This document shows positions 31,137-39,268 of a stretch of DNA of 60,271 nucleotides, one piece after another. The translations under genes were made by a program, and so were the position numbers. The notes beneath the pieces are model-generated. The model made no database searches. It was not told where the DNA came from and saw only the letters and a list, made by a program, of their open reading frames with translations. Source of the DNA: a virus. The stretch is taken from positions 1 through 60,271 of IMG/VR virus record IMGVR_UViG_3300032282_003042, one strand, 5' to 3'. The stretch's first letter is position 1. Each line of letters opens with the position of its first letter.

Positions 31137-32183
31137 TTAAATGATTTCGCAACTTTCAATATATAGAGATTTCATCAAAGATTTCAACGAATTTTTATTT
31201 ACGGAAAGCTCTACTTCATCAATATACTCATTCAATAAACTTAAAGTATCTTTTACTTCAGTATCATCAAATTTATAATTATCTTTTACTATTGCAAAAT
31301 CTTCAACAATTTTTAAATCAACTACATTATTATCATACAAACTATTCACAAATTTATCAAATTTATAATAATCTGTTTTATTTTCTACGATAATTTTAAC
31401 AAAAGAGTTTGAATACTTAGAGGGATCGATGTTGAAATTAGGGTCAGCATCATTATAATAAATTTTTTGGAAAATTTCAAACGGGTTTTTAATAAATTGT
31501 AATTTGTTTTTCTTCGGTTCATATAAATGAAATCCTCTAGGATCTTTATAATCATTCCAAAACATTTGATATGGATTACCTAAGTAAGTAACATTATCTC
31601 TGGAAGATTTGTGATGATAATGCCCAGAAAATACTTGTTTAAATTTAGAAAAAATATTTGCATCCATACCATGTTCCATTTTCATGCCAGGAGTAACTTC
31701 AAATCCATTTAATTCTAAATGACCCATAGCAATTTTGGCATCAGTTTGATCAATCCATGTCATTGTCTCGTCATGATTTTCAGAATTGATCCATGGTAAC
31801 ATAAGGATTTTAGTATCCTCAATCATTACCGTTTCTGGTTTGGAATAAATTTCAATGTTGTCGTATTCTTGTAATAATAATTCTGGGGAATTAATTTCAT
31901 TAGTATTTTTATAATAAGTACAATGATTACCAAGAATCATATGAACATAAATGCCATCGTCACGGAGACGATCAAAGTAATGCTTACGAATACGACTCCA
32001 AACATTAAAATCAATACTTTTGCGATTATCGAATGTGTCTCCCAAATCGATGATTTGTGTAATTCCTTTTTCTTTGAGAGTGGGGAAGAAAATTTCATCG
32101 TAAAATTTTTTAAAATATTCCCAAAAAATTAAACTTCCTTTTCTTCCATCTAAATGTTGATCTGTTATCAATGCAATTGTCAT
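31137..32183 (-). CDS. 47: Recombination endonuclease subunit gp47 (Mre11/SbcD type)
   Basis: The 348-residue nuclease partners with gp46. The calcineurin-like metallophosphoesterase motifs are all present: ITDQHLDGRKG, DLGDTFDNR, MILGNHCTYY, MGHLELNG and FSGHYHHKS, which bind two metal ions. Its 3'-5' exonuclease and endonuclease activities start recombination-dependent replication in T4. It lies 1 nt after the gp55 stop and just before the DUF3110-like gene, forming a compact operon. Confidence 0.95.
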   Translation of the reverse strand: MTIALITDQHLDGRKGSLIFWEYFKKFYDEIFFPTLKEKGITQIIDLGDTFDNRKSIDFNVWSRIRKHYFDRLRDDGIYVHMILGNHCTYYKNTNEINSPELLLQEYDNIEIYSKPETVMIEDTKILMLPWINSENHDETMTWIDQTDAKIAMGHLELNGFEVTPGMKMEHGMDANIFSKFKQVFSGHYHHKSSRDNVTYLGNPYQMFWNDYKDPRGFHLYEPKKNKLQFIKNPFEIFQKIYYNDADPNFNIDPSKYSNSFVKIIVENKTDYYKFDKFVNSLYDNNVVDLKIVEDFAIVKDNYKFDDTEVKDTLSLLNEYIDEVELSVNKNSLKSLMKSLYIESCEII

Positions 32184-32184
32184 T

Positions 32185-32688
32185 TCACAAATCTCCCAGT
32201 CTATTCATTCTAACTTCAATATTTTCTTTTATAGTTCCCATGTCAGAAAAACTAGAGTTCATATCAAGCATATCTGAACCATAATTATCAGTATGCATTA
32301 CTTCTTGATAACCAGATTTTTCCAAAAGTTTATTTTTAATGTCTAATTGTCTTTTTTCTTTAGATATTCTTCTGAGAAAAGCAAACCAAATAATTTGAGT
32401 AAAATAAGCAAAAGGATTTTTTGATTTTTCTGGATCAAAATTATCTATATATTGAACACAATTTTCTATGCCATCACTTATCATATCTTCCCTAAACATA
32501 TAGTTAACAAAGTTTGGTTTGTATGAAAGGTGTGTAGCAATTTTAAGAAAACATTCGCCAATATAATTTGGAATTTTTGGTTTTGGTTTATCTTTTTTTA
32601 TAGCATCATGCACAGATTTTTTATGCTGTATTAAAGCTTCTAAAAATTCTTTGTTATTAACATAATTTTCTGTTTTTGCTTTTGCCAT
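32185..32688 (-). CDS. 55: Late sigma factor gp55
   Basis: The 167-residue protein is the phage-coded sigma factor that reads TATAAATA late promoters together with the gp45 clamp. The match is to the conserved part YIGECFLKIATHLSYKPNF, FREDMISDGIENCVQYIDNFD and NPFAYFTQIIWFAFLRRISKEKRQ, a reduced sigma70 region 2. The C-terminus is short and acidic, as expected for clamp contact. It has its own consensus early promoter (32722-32750) and leads gp47 and gp46. Confidence 0.93.
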   Translation of the reverse strand: MAKAKTENYVNNKEFLEALIQHKKSVHDAIKKDKPKPKIPNYIGECFLKIATHLSYKPNFVNYMFREDMISDGIENCVQYIDNFDPEKSKNPFAYFTQIIWFAFLRRISKEKRQLDIKNKLLEKSGYQEVMHTDNYGSDMLDMNSSFSDMGTIKENIEVRMNRLGDL

Positions 32689-32721
32689 ATCTCATAGATT
32701 TGTGAATATTTCCCATAACAT

Positions 32722-32750
32722 ATTATAGCAAACAACTTCATATTTGTCAA
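32722..32750 (-). promoter_or_regulatory. Consensus early promoter for gp55-gp47-gp46
   Basis: On the minus strand TTGACA (32750-32745), a 17-nt spacer and TATAAT (32727-32722) give a perfect sigma70 promoter, 34 nt upstream of the gp55 ATG. Confidence 0.9.
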
Positions 32751-32777
32751 GACCCCTGAATGTATCAAAGCAAACAC

Positions 32778-32806
32778 TTGACAAACCTTTCAAAAAGCAG
32801 TATAAT
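32778..32806 (+). promoter_or_regulatory. Consensus rightward promoter, antisense to neighbouring genes
   Basis: On the plus strand TTGACA (32778-32783), a 17-nt spacer and TATAAT (32801-32806) form a perfect sigma70 promoter. No rightward gene follows; the transcript would run against the Sm-like gene (32844-33239) and uvsW. A short direct repeat ACTTAAAGATT follows around 32830-32850. It is divergent from the gp55 promoter, with -35 hexamers 27 nt apart. Confidence 0.75.
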
Positions 32807-32843
32807 AACTCTGTTCAGGGTTAAGGGACTACTTAAAGATTAC

Positions 32844-33239
32844 TTAAAGATTATTAAATATATGTTCTAAGTATTCTTTAGTTGACTTTACTGATCCCAA
32901 GTAACCCATTCGATTACTAAATGACTTTGGTTTTATATTAATTAAATCATCAGATGTAGTATTAATGTTATTAAGATAATATTCTTGTATTCTTTTATCT
33001 AATTCACTCATAGTAATAATTTGATTCATTTTAATTACAAACATATTTTCATAAGTAGAATTAATCCAATCTTTTAATACAAATCCGTGAACAGATTTTC
33101 CATTTTTATTAACTGTTTTTAAATCTATTAATTTGGGGTTTTCAACCAAAATACTATCTTCTTCTGGAAGGTAGCAAACTTTTGCTACAATTTCTTCTCC
33201 AGAAGATAATTTAATTGTTGAATAAAATTCTTCTTCCAT
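32844..33239 (-). CDS. Sm-like conserved protein
   Basis: The 131-residue protein starts EEEFYSTIKLSSGEEIVAKV and continues EDSILVENPKLIDLK, a pattern like the two-strand halves of an Sm-like barrel (inference). Then come VLKDWINSTYENMFVIKMNQIITMSELDK and a C-terminal helix MGYLGSVKSTKEYLEHIF. I recall the protein in most marine T4-like phages, before uvsW or near gp55. It overlaps the uvsW stop by one base. It may bind RNA, but no experiment is implied here. Confidence 0.75.
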   Translation of the reverse strand: MEEEFYSTIKLSSGEEIVAKVCYLPEEDSILVENPKLIDLKTVNKNGKSVHGFVLKDWINSTYENMFVIKMNQIITMSELDKRIQEYYLNNINTTSDDLINIKPKSFSNRMGYLGSVKSTKEYLEHIFNNL

Positions 33240-34702
33240 TATTTTAAATTTACTTTTATAATTTCGTAATTAAAATTTTCTTCTTGATATATTTTAATTC
33301 TTTCTTCTAAATGATTTAAAGTATAATTTTGTTTTGTATTATTTGATATGTCATCAGCAATATCATAAAGAGTTGCTATATCTTTTCCTTCTCCTTTACG
33401 TAATACTCTACCAATACTTTGTAAGTTTCTGACTCTAGATTTTGATGGAGAAGCAAATATAATATTATGCAATCTTTTAATATTAATACCAGTACTGAAA
33501 GTTCCGTATGAAGCAATAATTACAGCATTATCTTCTTGTTCAGTAATTGTTCTAACTTGTTCTCTGTCTTCAATTTCAGTAGCACCATGTACAAAGAAAA
33601 CCTTACGTGGTTTTTCTATGCTATTATTTATTAAATCATATAAAGGTTCTCCATGCTTTTCAATATAATTAAAAAGCACTAATGAATTTCCTTTTAAATC
33701 TAATACTAAATTTTTAATTAAATTATTTCTTTTTTTGTGTGATACAATATATTCCATTTCGGAATGATAATCTTCAAAATATTGATACTCGTGTTTACAA
33801 ACAAGAATTTTAATTCTAAAATTAGATAAGTAACCTTTTTTAATTAAATCATCTGTTTTAGTTACTTTTTCGCAAGGACCAAACAATCCTTCCAAAACCC
33901 ATTTGTGTGTTTTACTACCATCTAGAGTTCCTGTAAATCCAAAACGATATTTTGCATTATGCAATTTGGTCATAATCCCTGTGAGAGATTTTGATTTAAA
34001 CAAATGTGCTTCGTCTCCAATTACACAATCAATGTCATCAAAATATCTTTTAGGGAATTTATATATGGATTGCCATGTGGAAATAATAACTGGTTTATCA
34101 GTATTTTTATCTTTACCAGAATAGATTGTATGACAAAAATCATCTGCATTCCATCCATATTCTTTAAAGTCTTTTAACATCTGTTCAACTAATGATGTTG
34201 TTGGAACAATAAGAAGAATTTTTTTATTTGTGGCAACATAATATCTAACAATACTATAAATCATTAAAGATTTTCCTGATCCAGTTGGAGATAAAAATAA
34301 TCCTTTATTGTTTTTTAATGCTTTATATACTGTGAGATATTGATAATCTCTAGGAGCAAATTTAGAAATTTTGTTCATAAAATGAACAACTCCTTCTGGA
34401 GATATAAAATTATTTTGTTCTTCTACATTTCCATACCAATTATTATCAACGTATTCTATATTATAATGTTTTTCATTACACCACTCTTTTAAATGAGATA
34501 GCAATCCCCCATAGAGTTCTCCTGTGCCAGGAGAATATAATTTTATTGTTCCATCCCAATATTTAAATTTTGGATTTCTTTTTAAAAATTTTGCTTCTGG
34601 AACTTCAAATGAAAAATAATCAGATAGCTCATAATGAATATGTGGTTCTGCGTTTATTTTTAAATAAACTTCATTCTTTTTTGTAATTATAATTCTTGAC
34701 AT
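33239..34702 (-). CDS. uvsW: UvsW DNA/RNA helicase
   Basis: The 487-residue SF2 helicase unwinds R-loops and branched DNA and drives the switch from origin to recombination-dependent replication. It has Walker A SPTGSGKS (138-145), a DEAH box (CVIGDEAHLF), SAT-like FGFTGTL, and motif VI QSIGRVLRKGEG. The N-terminal part (SDYFSFEVPEAKFLKRNPKF) matches UvsW. It overlaps UvsY by one base, keeping the recombination genes coupled. Confidence 0.95.
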   Translation of the reverse strand: MSRIIITKKNEVYLKINAEPHIHYELSDYFSFEVPEAKFLKRNPKFKYWDGTIKLYSPGTGELYGGLLSHLKEWCNEKHYNIEYVDNNWYGNVEEQNNFISPEGVVHFMNKISKFAPRDYQYLTVYKALKNNKGLFLSPTGSGKSLMIYSIVRYYVATNKKILLIVPTTSLVEQMLKDFKEYGWNADDFCHTIYSGKDKNTDKPVIISTWQSIYKFPKRYFDDIDCVIGDEAHLFKSKSLTGIMTKLHNAKYRFGFTGTLDGSKTHKWVLEGLFGPCEKVTKTDDLIKKGYLSNFRIKILVCKHEYQYFEDYHSEMEYIVSHKKRNNLIKNLVLDLKGNSLVLFNYIEKHGEPLYDLINNSIEKPRKVFFVHGATEIEDREQVRTITEQEDNAVIIASYGTFSTGINIKRLHNIIFASPSKSRVRNLQSIGRVLRKGEGKDIATLYDIADDISNNTKQNYTLNHLEERIKIYQEENFNYEIIKVNLK

Positions 34703-35178
34703 TAAGTACTACCATTAATGAATTTTTCCCATTCAATTGCATTTTTTACATGATAATTTCTTTGTGAAATCATTTTTAAAACATTATCTAAAAAATGCAA
34801 AACTTGATTTATGTAAACAATTTTTGCTTCAGTATTAATAATATCTTCATCTGATTCTAAATACACTTTCATTTTTTCTAATGTTTTTATACTAGATCCA
34901 AATGGTTTTTCGGCATACACTTTTGCATCTGCCTCGCCTCCATAATATTCTCTTTTTTCTTTAGTAATTTTTCTAAGTTCAAATTCTAAAGAAGTTTTTA
35001 CTTGACTTAAATCTGTGTAAAAATTTAAGTATTTGTTGTGTTGAAATGGAATGTCTAAAGATAATTGAGCTAGATCTGCTGAATATGATTTATCTTTAAA
35101 TTGAAATTCTACTTTACAATCTTTATCCCATTCCGATCTAACATGATTAAAAATATTTTTAATATCATCAAATTTCAT
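34702..35178 (-). CDS. uvsY: UvsY recombination mediator
   Basis: This 158-residue protein loads UvsX onto gp32-covered single-stranded DNA. It aligns by length and helical pattern with T4 UvsY: MKFDDIKNIFNHVRSEWDKD, LSQVKTSLEFELRKITKEKREYYGGEAD, then a C-terminal helix with RNYHVKNAIEWEKFING. Position beside uvsW is as in other marine T4-like phages. It overlaps the upstream tail-type gene by 4 nt, so late virion and recombination genes meet here. Confidence 0.92.
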   Translation of the reverse strand: MKFDDIKNIFNHVRSEWDKDCKVEFQFKDKSYSADLAQLSLDIPFQHNKYLNFYTDLSQVKTSLEFELRKITKEKREYYGGEADAKVYAEKPFGSSIKTLEKMKVYLESDEDIINTEAKIVYINQVLHFLDNVLKMISQRNYHVKNAIEWEKFINGST

Positions 35179-35687
35179 AATTTAAAATTTTTATCTCGTA
35201 TAGTATAATTTGTATATTTAAAAGTTACTGAAGCTACAAAATATTCAGATGATTCTGTTGTTGCATCAAATTCTAATGGCGTTAAAGAGATTGGAAAAAT
35301 ATTTTCATAATCTATTATATGGATAGTATTAAAATTTGATGATAAAATTTCCAGTTGAGCATTTGAATATTCAATTTCAGAAATTTGTGGATGACCGTTA
35401 GCACCTCCATTTTTCATTATCCAATTGAAAATTGATTTATAATTTATTAAATTTTCGTCAACTATAAAATTTATAGTTAAATCTTCGAAAGTAACCCCAC
35501 CACCAGCAACTATAGGAAATGATCTAAATCTAGTTGGTACTTCTGTTACTGGCATACTAATTCCAGGAAGATTAACTTTTTGACAAAGAAAATCAACTCC
35601 TTGAAAAAGATCTAAATTTAATTTAAATGCAATTGGAGAAAGGTAATTCCTATTATCTAATTGCTCTTCATACCAATTTGATGCCAT
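35175..35687 (-). CDS. Tail tube-like (gp19 family) virion protein
   Basis: The 170-residue protein has a fold typical of tail-tube proteins: SPIAFKLNLDLFQGVDFLCQKVNLPG, TEVPTRFRSFPIVAGGGVTFEDLTINFIVDENLINYKSIFNWI and a C-terminal FVASVTFKYTNYTI. It is distinct from the main tube protein at 40965-41609, so it could be a tube initiator or terminator at the baseplate or neck. A late promoter (AATAAATA, 35714-35721) lies upstream and a terminator separates it from gp23. Confidence 0.72.
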   Translation of the reverse strand: MASNWYEEQLDNRNYLSPIAFKLNLDLFQGVDFLCQKVNLPGISMPVTEVPTRFRSFPIVAGGGVTFEDLTINFIVDENLINYKSIFNWIMKNGGANGHPQISEIEYSNAQLEILSSNFNTIHIIDYENIFPISLTPLEFDATTESSEYFVASVTFKYTNYTIRDKNFKL

Positions 35688-35713
35688 AAAAATTTTTCTT
35701 TCTTTCTACAATA

Positions 35714-35721
35714 TATTTATT
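35714..35721 (-). promoter_or_regulatory. Late promoter element
   Basis: AATAAATA on the minus strand, 26 nt upstream of the gp19-like gene; one mismatch from TATAAATA. It lies right after the gp23 terminator. Confidence 0.6.
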
Positions 35722-35731
35722 TGCATAAAAA

Positions 35732-35753
35732 AAGAGACCCTTTCGGGTCTCTT
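35732..35753 (-). terminator. Rho-independent terminator of gp23
   Basis: A perfect 9-bp stem (AAGAGACCC-GAAA-GGGTCTCTT on the minus strand) is followed by a T-run and lies 20 nt beyond the gp23 stop. It should limit read-through of this very abundant transcript. Confidence 0.9.
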
Positions 35754-35773
35754 GATAATTCTGTGATTTTAGA

Positions 35774-37177
35774 TCACATAAGATTGAGAACTTGTACTCT
35801 TCTGTAGTACATGTTAGCATTAGCGGTGAGAGTCTCACCATCTGGGGTTCCGTTGTAAGCACCGTTGGTGGTAACGAATGGGTTCGAAACCATACCGTAA
35901 CGAGTCTTGAAGCCAATCTTAGGCTGGAAGTTGTTAGGATCGATTGAACGGAGCATTTGGAGGGGAACATATGGGCAGTAGAATAGTCCTGCGTCATATG
36001 GAGAGGTTCCTTTGTAACCAACAACATAATAATGCTTATTGGAAACGTTAGCTGAATAAGGATCAACGAAGACCTTGATTCTGCCGTTGATTGTACCAAC
36101 AGCGAGGTTGCCAGTGTCATCAACCTGACCGATTGAAGGACCACCAGCACCACTAAGACCTGAAGAATAGTCAAGTACACCAGCCATCGCTAGAGCTGAA
36201 GCAACGTCAGCTGAGCAGATGATAAAGTTACCTTTGCCTCTACGAGTGTCTTGAGCAATAGCGTTACAATCTCTCTCAATTTGGAAGAGAAGACCTTTCC
36301 ACTTTTCAACTGACCAACGACCGTTTGAATCAACGTCAAGGTCAAAAATACCAGCGTTAGCAACGTTATTCTGAGCACCTTTTTTGGCAACTCTGTAAAC
36401 GGTACGAACAACTTCACGGTTGATTTCAGCTAGAACTTCGCTTGAAAGAATGTTAGCAAGTTCTTGCTCAGCATCAAGACCATGAATAGCCTTAAGGTCT
36501 TGAGCGAGTTCTAGAGTGTACTCAGCTTTGAGGGCTCTTGACTTAGCGGTAACTGAAGTCTTCTCGATGCTGAATGACATCTCACGGAATAGGTGACCAG
36601 AATCACCCATGATTTCTAGATTTTCACGGCTCATGCCACGAGCAACTTCGTAAGCATTAGCAGCAGGTGAAGAATCATTGAGGAGAGCGGGGTTATTACC
36701 TTCCGAATCTCCACCGACACCAGCACCAGTTCTTGGGGTATAGTCGCCCTTGGAGGCATCGTAACCAGCCGAGAATCCAGTATCAGGTTCGTTGAAGAGT
36801 GCTTCTTCGCCACCTTGGTTTTCGTAACGTGATCTCATAGCGAAGATAAGTCCATTAGGACCGCTCATTGGCTGAACACCACAAACGTCATATGCCATTA
36901 GGTTGGGCATCGAACGACGAACTAGGCTGATTAGAATTGGATCGAAACCAGCAAGCCCACCAGTGTTAGCCGATGATAGAGCAGTGCCGTCGCCAGTAGC
37001 ACCTAGGCTATTGACAGCAACTTCGTTAAGAATGCCGCGTTCTTCGCGGATAGCTCTTTCTTGATTTTCCAGGAGAACAGCGGTAACAGCCTGCTTGTAA
37101 CGATCTTGGATAGCGGGAGCTTCCGAGTGATTCAGAACAGGTGCCCACTTTTCCTGGAGGACTCTTGCGTTAAACAT
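35774..37177 (-). CDS. 23: Major capsid protein gp23
   Basis: This 467-residue protein builds the head hexamers. The fold is HK97-like. It starts MFNARVLQEKWAPVLNH like other marine gp23 proteins, and carries FDPILISLVRRSMPNLMAYDVCGVQPM and FDPYSANVSNKHYYVVGYKG later on. The N-terminal part before residue 53 should be removed by gp21; the site LNE (residues 50-52) fits the I/L-x-E rule. AAGGAG lies before the ATG and a perfect TATAAATA at 37217-37224. It is the most conserved marker for a T4-superfamily phage in the window. Confidence 0.97.
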   Translation of the reverse strand: MFNARVLQEKWAPVLNHSEAPAIQDRYKQAVTAVLLENQERAIREERGILNEVAVNSLGATGDGTALSSANTGGLAGFDPILISLVRRSMPNLMAYDVCGVQPMSGPNGLIFAMRSRYENQGGEEALFNEPDTGFSAGYDASKGDYTPRTGAGVGGDSEGNNPALLNDSSPAANAYEVARGMSRENLEIMGDSGHLFREMSFSIEKTSVTAKSRALKAEYTLELAQDLKAIHGLDAEQELANILSSEVLAEINREVVRTVYRVAKKGAQNNVANAGIFDLDVDSNGRWSVEKWKGLLFQIERDCNAIAQDTRRGKGNFIICSADVASALAMAGVLDYSSGLSGAGGPSIGQVDDTGNLAVGTINGRIKVFVDPYSANVSNKHYYVVGYKGTSPYDAGLFYCPYVPLQMLRSIDPNNFQPKIGFKTRYGMVSNPFVTTNGAYNGTPDGETLTANANMYYRRVQVLNLM

Positions 37178-37216
37178 TTTAGTCTCCTTGTTTTGGGAAA
37201 AGTTATGGATTAATAA

Positions 37217-37224
37217 TATTTATA
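37217..37224 (-). promoter_or_regulatory. T4-type late promoter of gp23
   Basis: Exact TATAAATA on the minus strand, 39 nt upstream of the gp23 start and directly beyond the gp22 stop at 37230. It gives the capsid gene its own strong late start. Confidence 0.85.
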
Positions 37225-37229
37225 TAATG

Positions 37230-38375
37230 TCACTTCCAGCGTGAAATAGCGTTTAGGTATGTAGCCATTGCTGGCGATACCGTTTCTCCTTCTACTGGTG
37301 TTTCGTCGCTTACTTCAGTTTTTGAAACTGAATTTGGAAAATATGATTCTTTTAGAGTCTTCACTGCTTCAGTAAATTTTTCTACTGATTCAAATGATAC
37401 TCCTTCAGTTAAAGAAGTAAGTTTTTCTTTCTGAGTATCAGCAAGACCTTCTGAAAGTTTATTCAAAATTACTAGCTTAGTTGACTCAACAAGACGATTA
37501 TTTAATTCAATATTGCGCTCAATTTGAACATTGAGGCGTTCTTCCATCTCACGAATCTCTTCTGTTAGATCTTCAACTAGATCTGACTTTTCTTCTGGAA
37601 TATTAATCCAATGCTCTTTGCACAGATTAATAAATCCAGCAATAAAATCTTCAGTGATTTCATTGCGTAAACCACGATCAATGCCTACCTGATTATCCTC
37701 AACCCAAGTGTTAATAGCATAATTGAGAGTGCCATTAATTTCTTCTGCAAGTTCTTGTTTTACAATTTCAACTTGTTCTTGCAATTTGGTTTCAAATGTT
37801 TCAGCTAATTTTTCGTATTCTTCTTTTAATTTTGCAGTGACTGCAGCTTCAAAAATTGTTTTTGCTTTTGCTTTAAAATCTTCTGAAAGATCTTCTCCCT
37901 CAGTGAGAGCTGCAACATCACTTGACAAATCAAGTTCTTCATATGATGGCTTAATTGGATACGTAACATCTGGACCTTCGGAAGTTCCGTAAGCAATTTG
38001 AGAACCTAATTTTGGGTGTTCTCCAGCAGGAAGATCTTTTCCATTACCACGTTGTTGTGGATCCCCAGAAACTTGAGAAACTGGAGCAGATGCTTTTGCA
38101 CCTGGATTATCTTCGCCTTCTTCGTCTCCATCTGGCTCTGGACCACCTAGATCAGTAATTGACTGATGATAAGGTGCAACTGCTTGAGTTGTTACAGTAG
38201 GAGCTGAATCTTTAGTACCTCCCCTAGTTTGTGCATCGTTAACTTGACCAGGAGCAGAATGCGAGCCACCAGGAATTACTGAAGCCGAAACTGTGGGCAT
38301 TGGATCTCCAGCTTCTACAATTAATCCCTCATTTTTTACAAAATCCACAAACTTTTCGTTTAACATACCTGACAT
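37230..38375 (-). CDS. 22: Prohead scaffold protein gp22
   Basis: The 381-residue core protein forms the prohead scaffold and is destroyed by gp21. The first 130 residues are a Pro/Gly/Ser-rich low-complexity part typical of marine gp22. The rest is a long acidic coiled coil (LKEEYEKLAETFETKLQEQVE, LVEDLTEEIREMEERLNVQ). It ends with ATYLNAISRWK, typical of marine gp22. GGGGAAA precedes the ATG. An AATAAATA element lies at 38414-38421. It is followed by gp23 and preceded by gp21, the T4 order. Confidence 0.93.
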   Translation of the reverse strand: MSGMLNEKFVDFVKNEGLIVEAGDPMPTVSASVIPGGSHSAPGQVNDAQTRGGTKDSAPTVTTQAVAPYHQSITDLGGPEPDGDEEGEDNPGAKASAPVSQVSGDPQQRGNGKDLPAGEHPKLGSQIAYGTSEGPDVTYPIKPSYEELDLSSDVAALTEGEDLSEDFKAKAKTIFEAAVTAKLKEEYEKLAETFETKLQEQVEIVKQELAEEINGTLNYAINTWVEDNQVGIDRGLRNEITEDFIAGFINLCKEHWINIPEEKSDLVEDLTEEIREMEERLNVQIERNIELNNRLVESTKLVILNKLSEGLADTQKEKLTSLTEGVSFESVEKFTEAVKTLKESYFPNSVSKTEVSDETPVEGETVSPAMATYLNAISRWK

Positions 38376-38413
38376 TTGAGTTTCCCCGTATTTCTGATAA
38401 TTATTCTATGATT

Positions 38414-38421
38414 ATTTATTA
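38414..38421 (-). promoter_or_regulatory. Late promoter element of gp22
   Basis: AATAAATA on the minus strand, 38 nt upstream of the gp22 ATG, one mismatch from the T4 late consensus. Confidence 0.6.
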
Positions 38422-38423
38422 AA

Positions 38424-39068
38424 TTAAAGATTTGACATAAAAGAATGAAAAGCTTTAATTTTTCTTTCTTCCATATTTTTTATATTAGATTCTGAAATAT
38501 ATTTTTTATATCCAGAAATTTGATACTCTTTCAAAAGACCATTATCCCAAACCCATTCTTTTCCTTCCATAATACCCTGAACAAATGCATCGGGAGCAGA
38601 AGGATCAGCTACAATATCTGCTGCAGTCGCAAGCATAAAATCATCACGTACATATTTTGCACCATTTTTTTCTTCTAGTGATCCCATTCCTCTAGATGAA
38701 ACTCCTAATTTAACTCCTTCATCAATAAGAGATTTTGCAATTTTCCCCATTGGAGTGTCTAAAATACGAGCTTTTCCATAAAAATTAGTGCCTTCGGCTC
38801 TAAGTTCTACGATTTTATGTGAAACTCTATCTAAATTTACAGAAGGTCCATCTGGATGTCCCAACTCCCCTAAAGCTCTTCCAGCTTTTACATACTCTTC
38901 ATTATATCTTTCAACTTCTTTATTTAAAATATTAAATGGATAAATTCTGCCATTCCTATTTTTTGTTTCTGATTGCAAAAATACACCTTCAATATATAAA
39001 TTTTTCTTTCCGTTTTTATCTTCCGATAAAATTTTAATATCTTCTATATTTTCTGTGATGAGTTTCAT
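38424..39068 (-). CDS. 21: Prohead maturation protease gp21
   Basis: The 214-residue serine protease cleaves scaffold and capsid proteins after I/L-x-E sites. The herpesvirus-type fold gives the catalytic His in GELGHPDGP and Ser in LGVSSRGMG. The N-terminal FLQSETKNRNGRIYP and FMLATAADIVADPSAPDAF are family signatures. The gene starts with an ATGA overlap with the small core-protein gene, and lies between portal and scaffold as in T4. Confidence 0.95.
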   Translation of the reverse strand: MKLITENIEDIKILSEDKNGKKNLYIEGVFLQSETKNRNGRIYPFNILNKEVERYNEEYVKAGRALGELGHPDGPSVNLDRVSHKIVELRAEGTNFYGKARILDTPMGKIAKSLIDEGVKLGVSSRGMGSLEEKNGAKYVRDDFMLATAADIVADPSAPDAFVQGIMEGKEWVWDNGLLKEYQISGYKKYISESNIKNMEERKIKAFHSFMSNL

Positions 39069-39244
39069 TGATCCTCTTGAGTGTCTATTGGTTCGTCAAA
39101 GAATGTAGAAGCTACTATTTTTTTATAATCATCTAATGCTTGTGATGTTTTACTTTTCAGCAAATCATTAATTTTATCTAAAGCATCAGATCTTTTTTTG
39201 TCGTAAAGTAAATCTACAATATTTTTTGATAATGATACAGTCAT
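39065..39244 (-). CDS. Small prohead core protein (gp67/gp68-like)
   Basis: The 59-residue product starts MTVSLSKNIVDLLYDKKRSD and is helical and charged, with a C-terminal acidic end (DEPIDTQEDQ). It lies between portal gp20 and protease gp21, where T4 has the core proteins gp67 and gp68, and overlaps gp21 by 4 nt. The sequence match is too short to choose between these two. It should be part of the inner prohead core. Confidence 0.7.
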   Translation of the reverse strand: MTVSLSKNIVDLLYDKKRSDALDKINDLLKSKTSQALDDYKKIVASTFFDEPIDTQEDQ

Positions 39245-39268
39245 ATTATATAATTTTAATTTATTATA

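Noticed and set aside
35668-36180. 170-residue ORF on the minus strand within gp23
   Set aside because: It runs in another frame of the conserved capsid gene and crosses the terminator; its sequence shows no domain.
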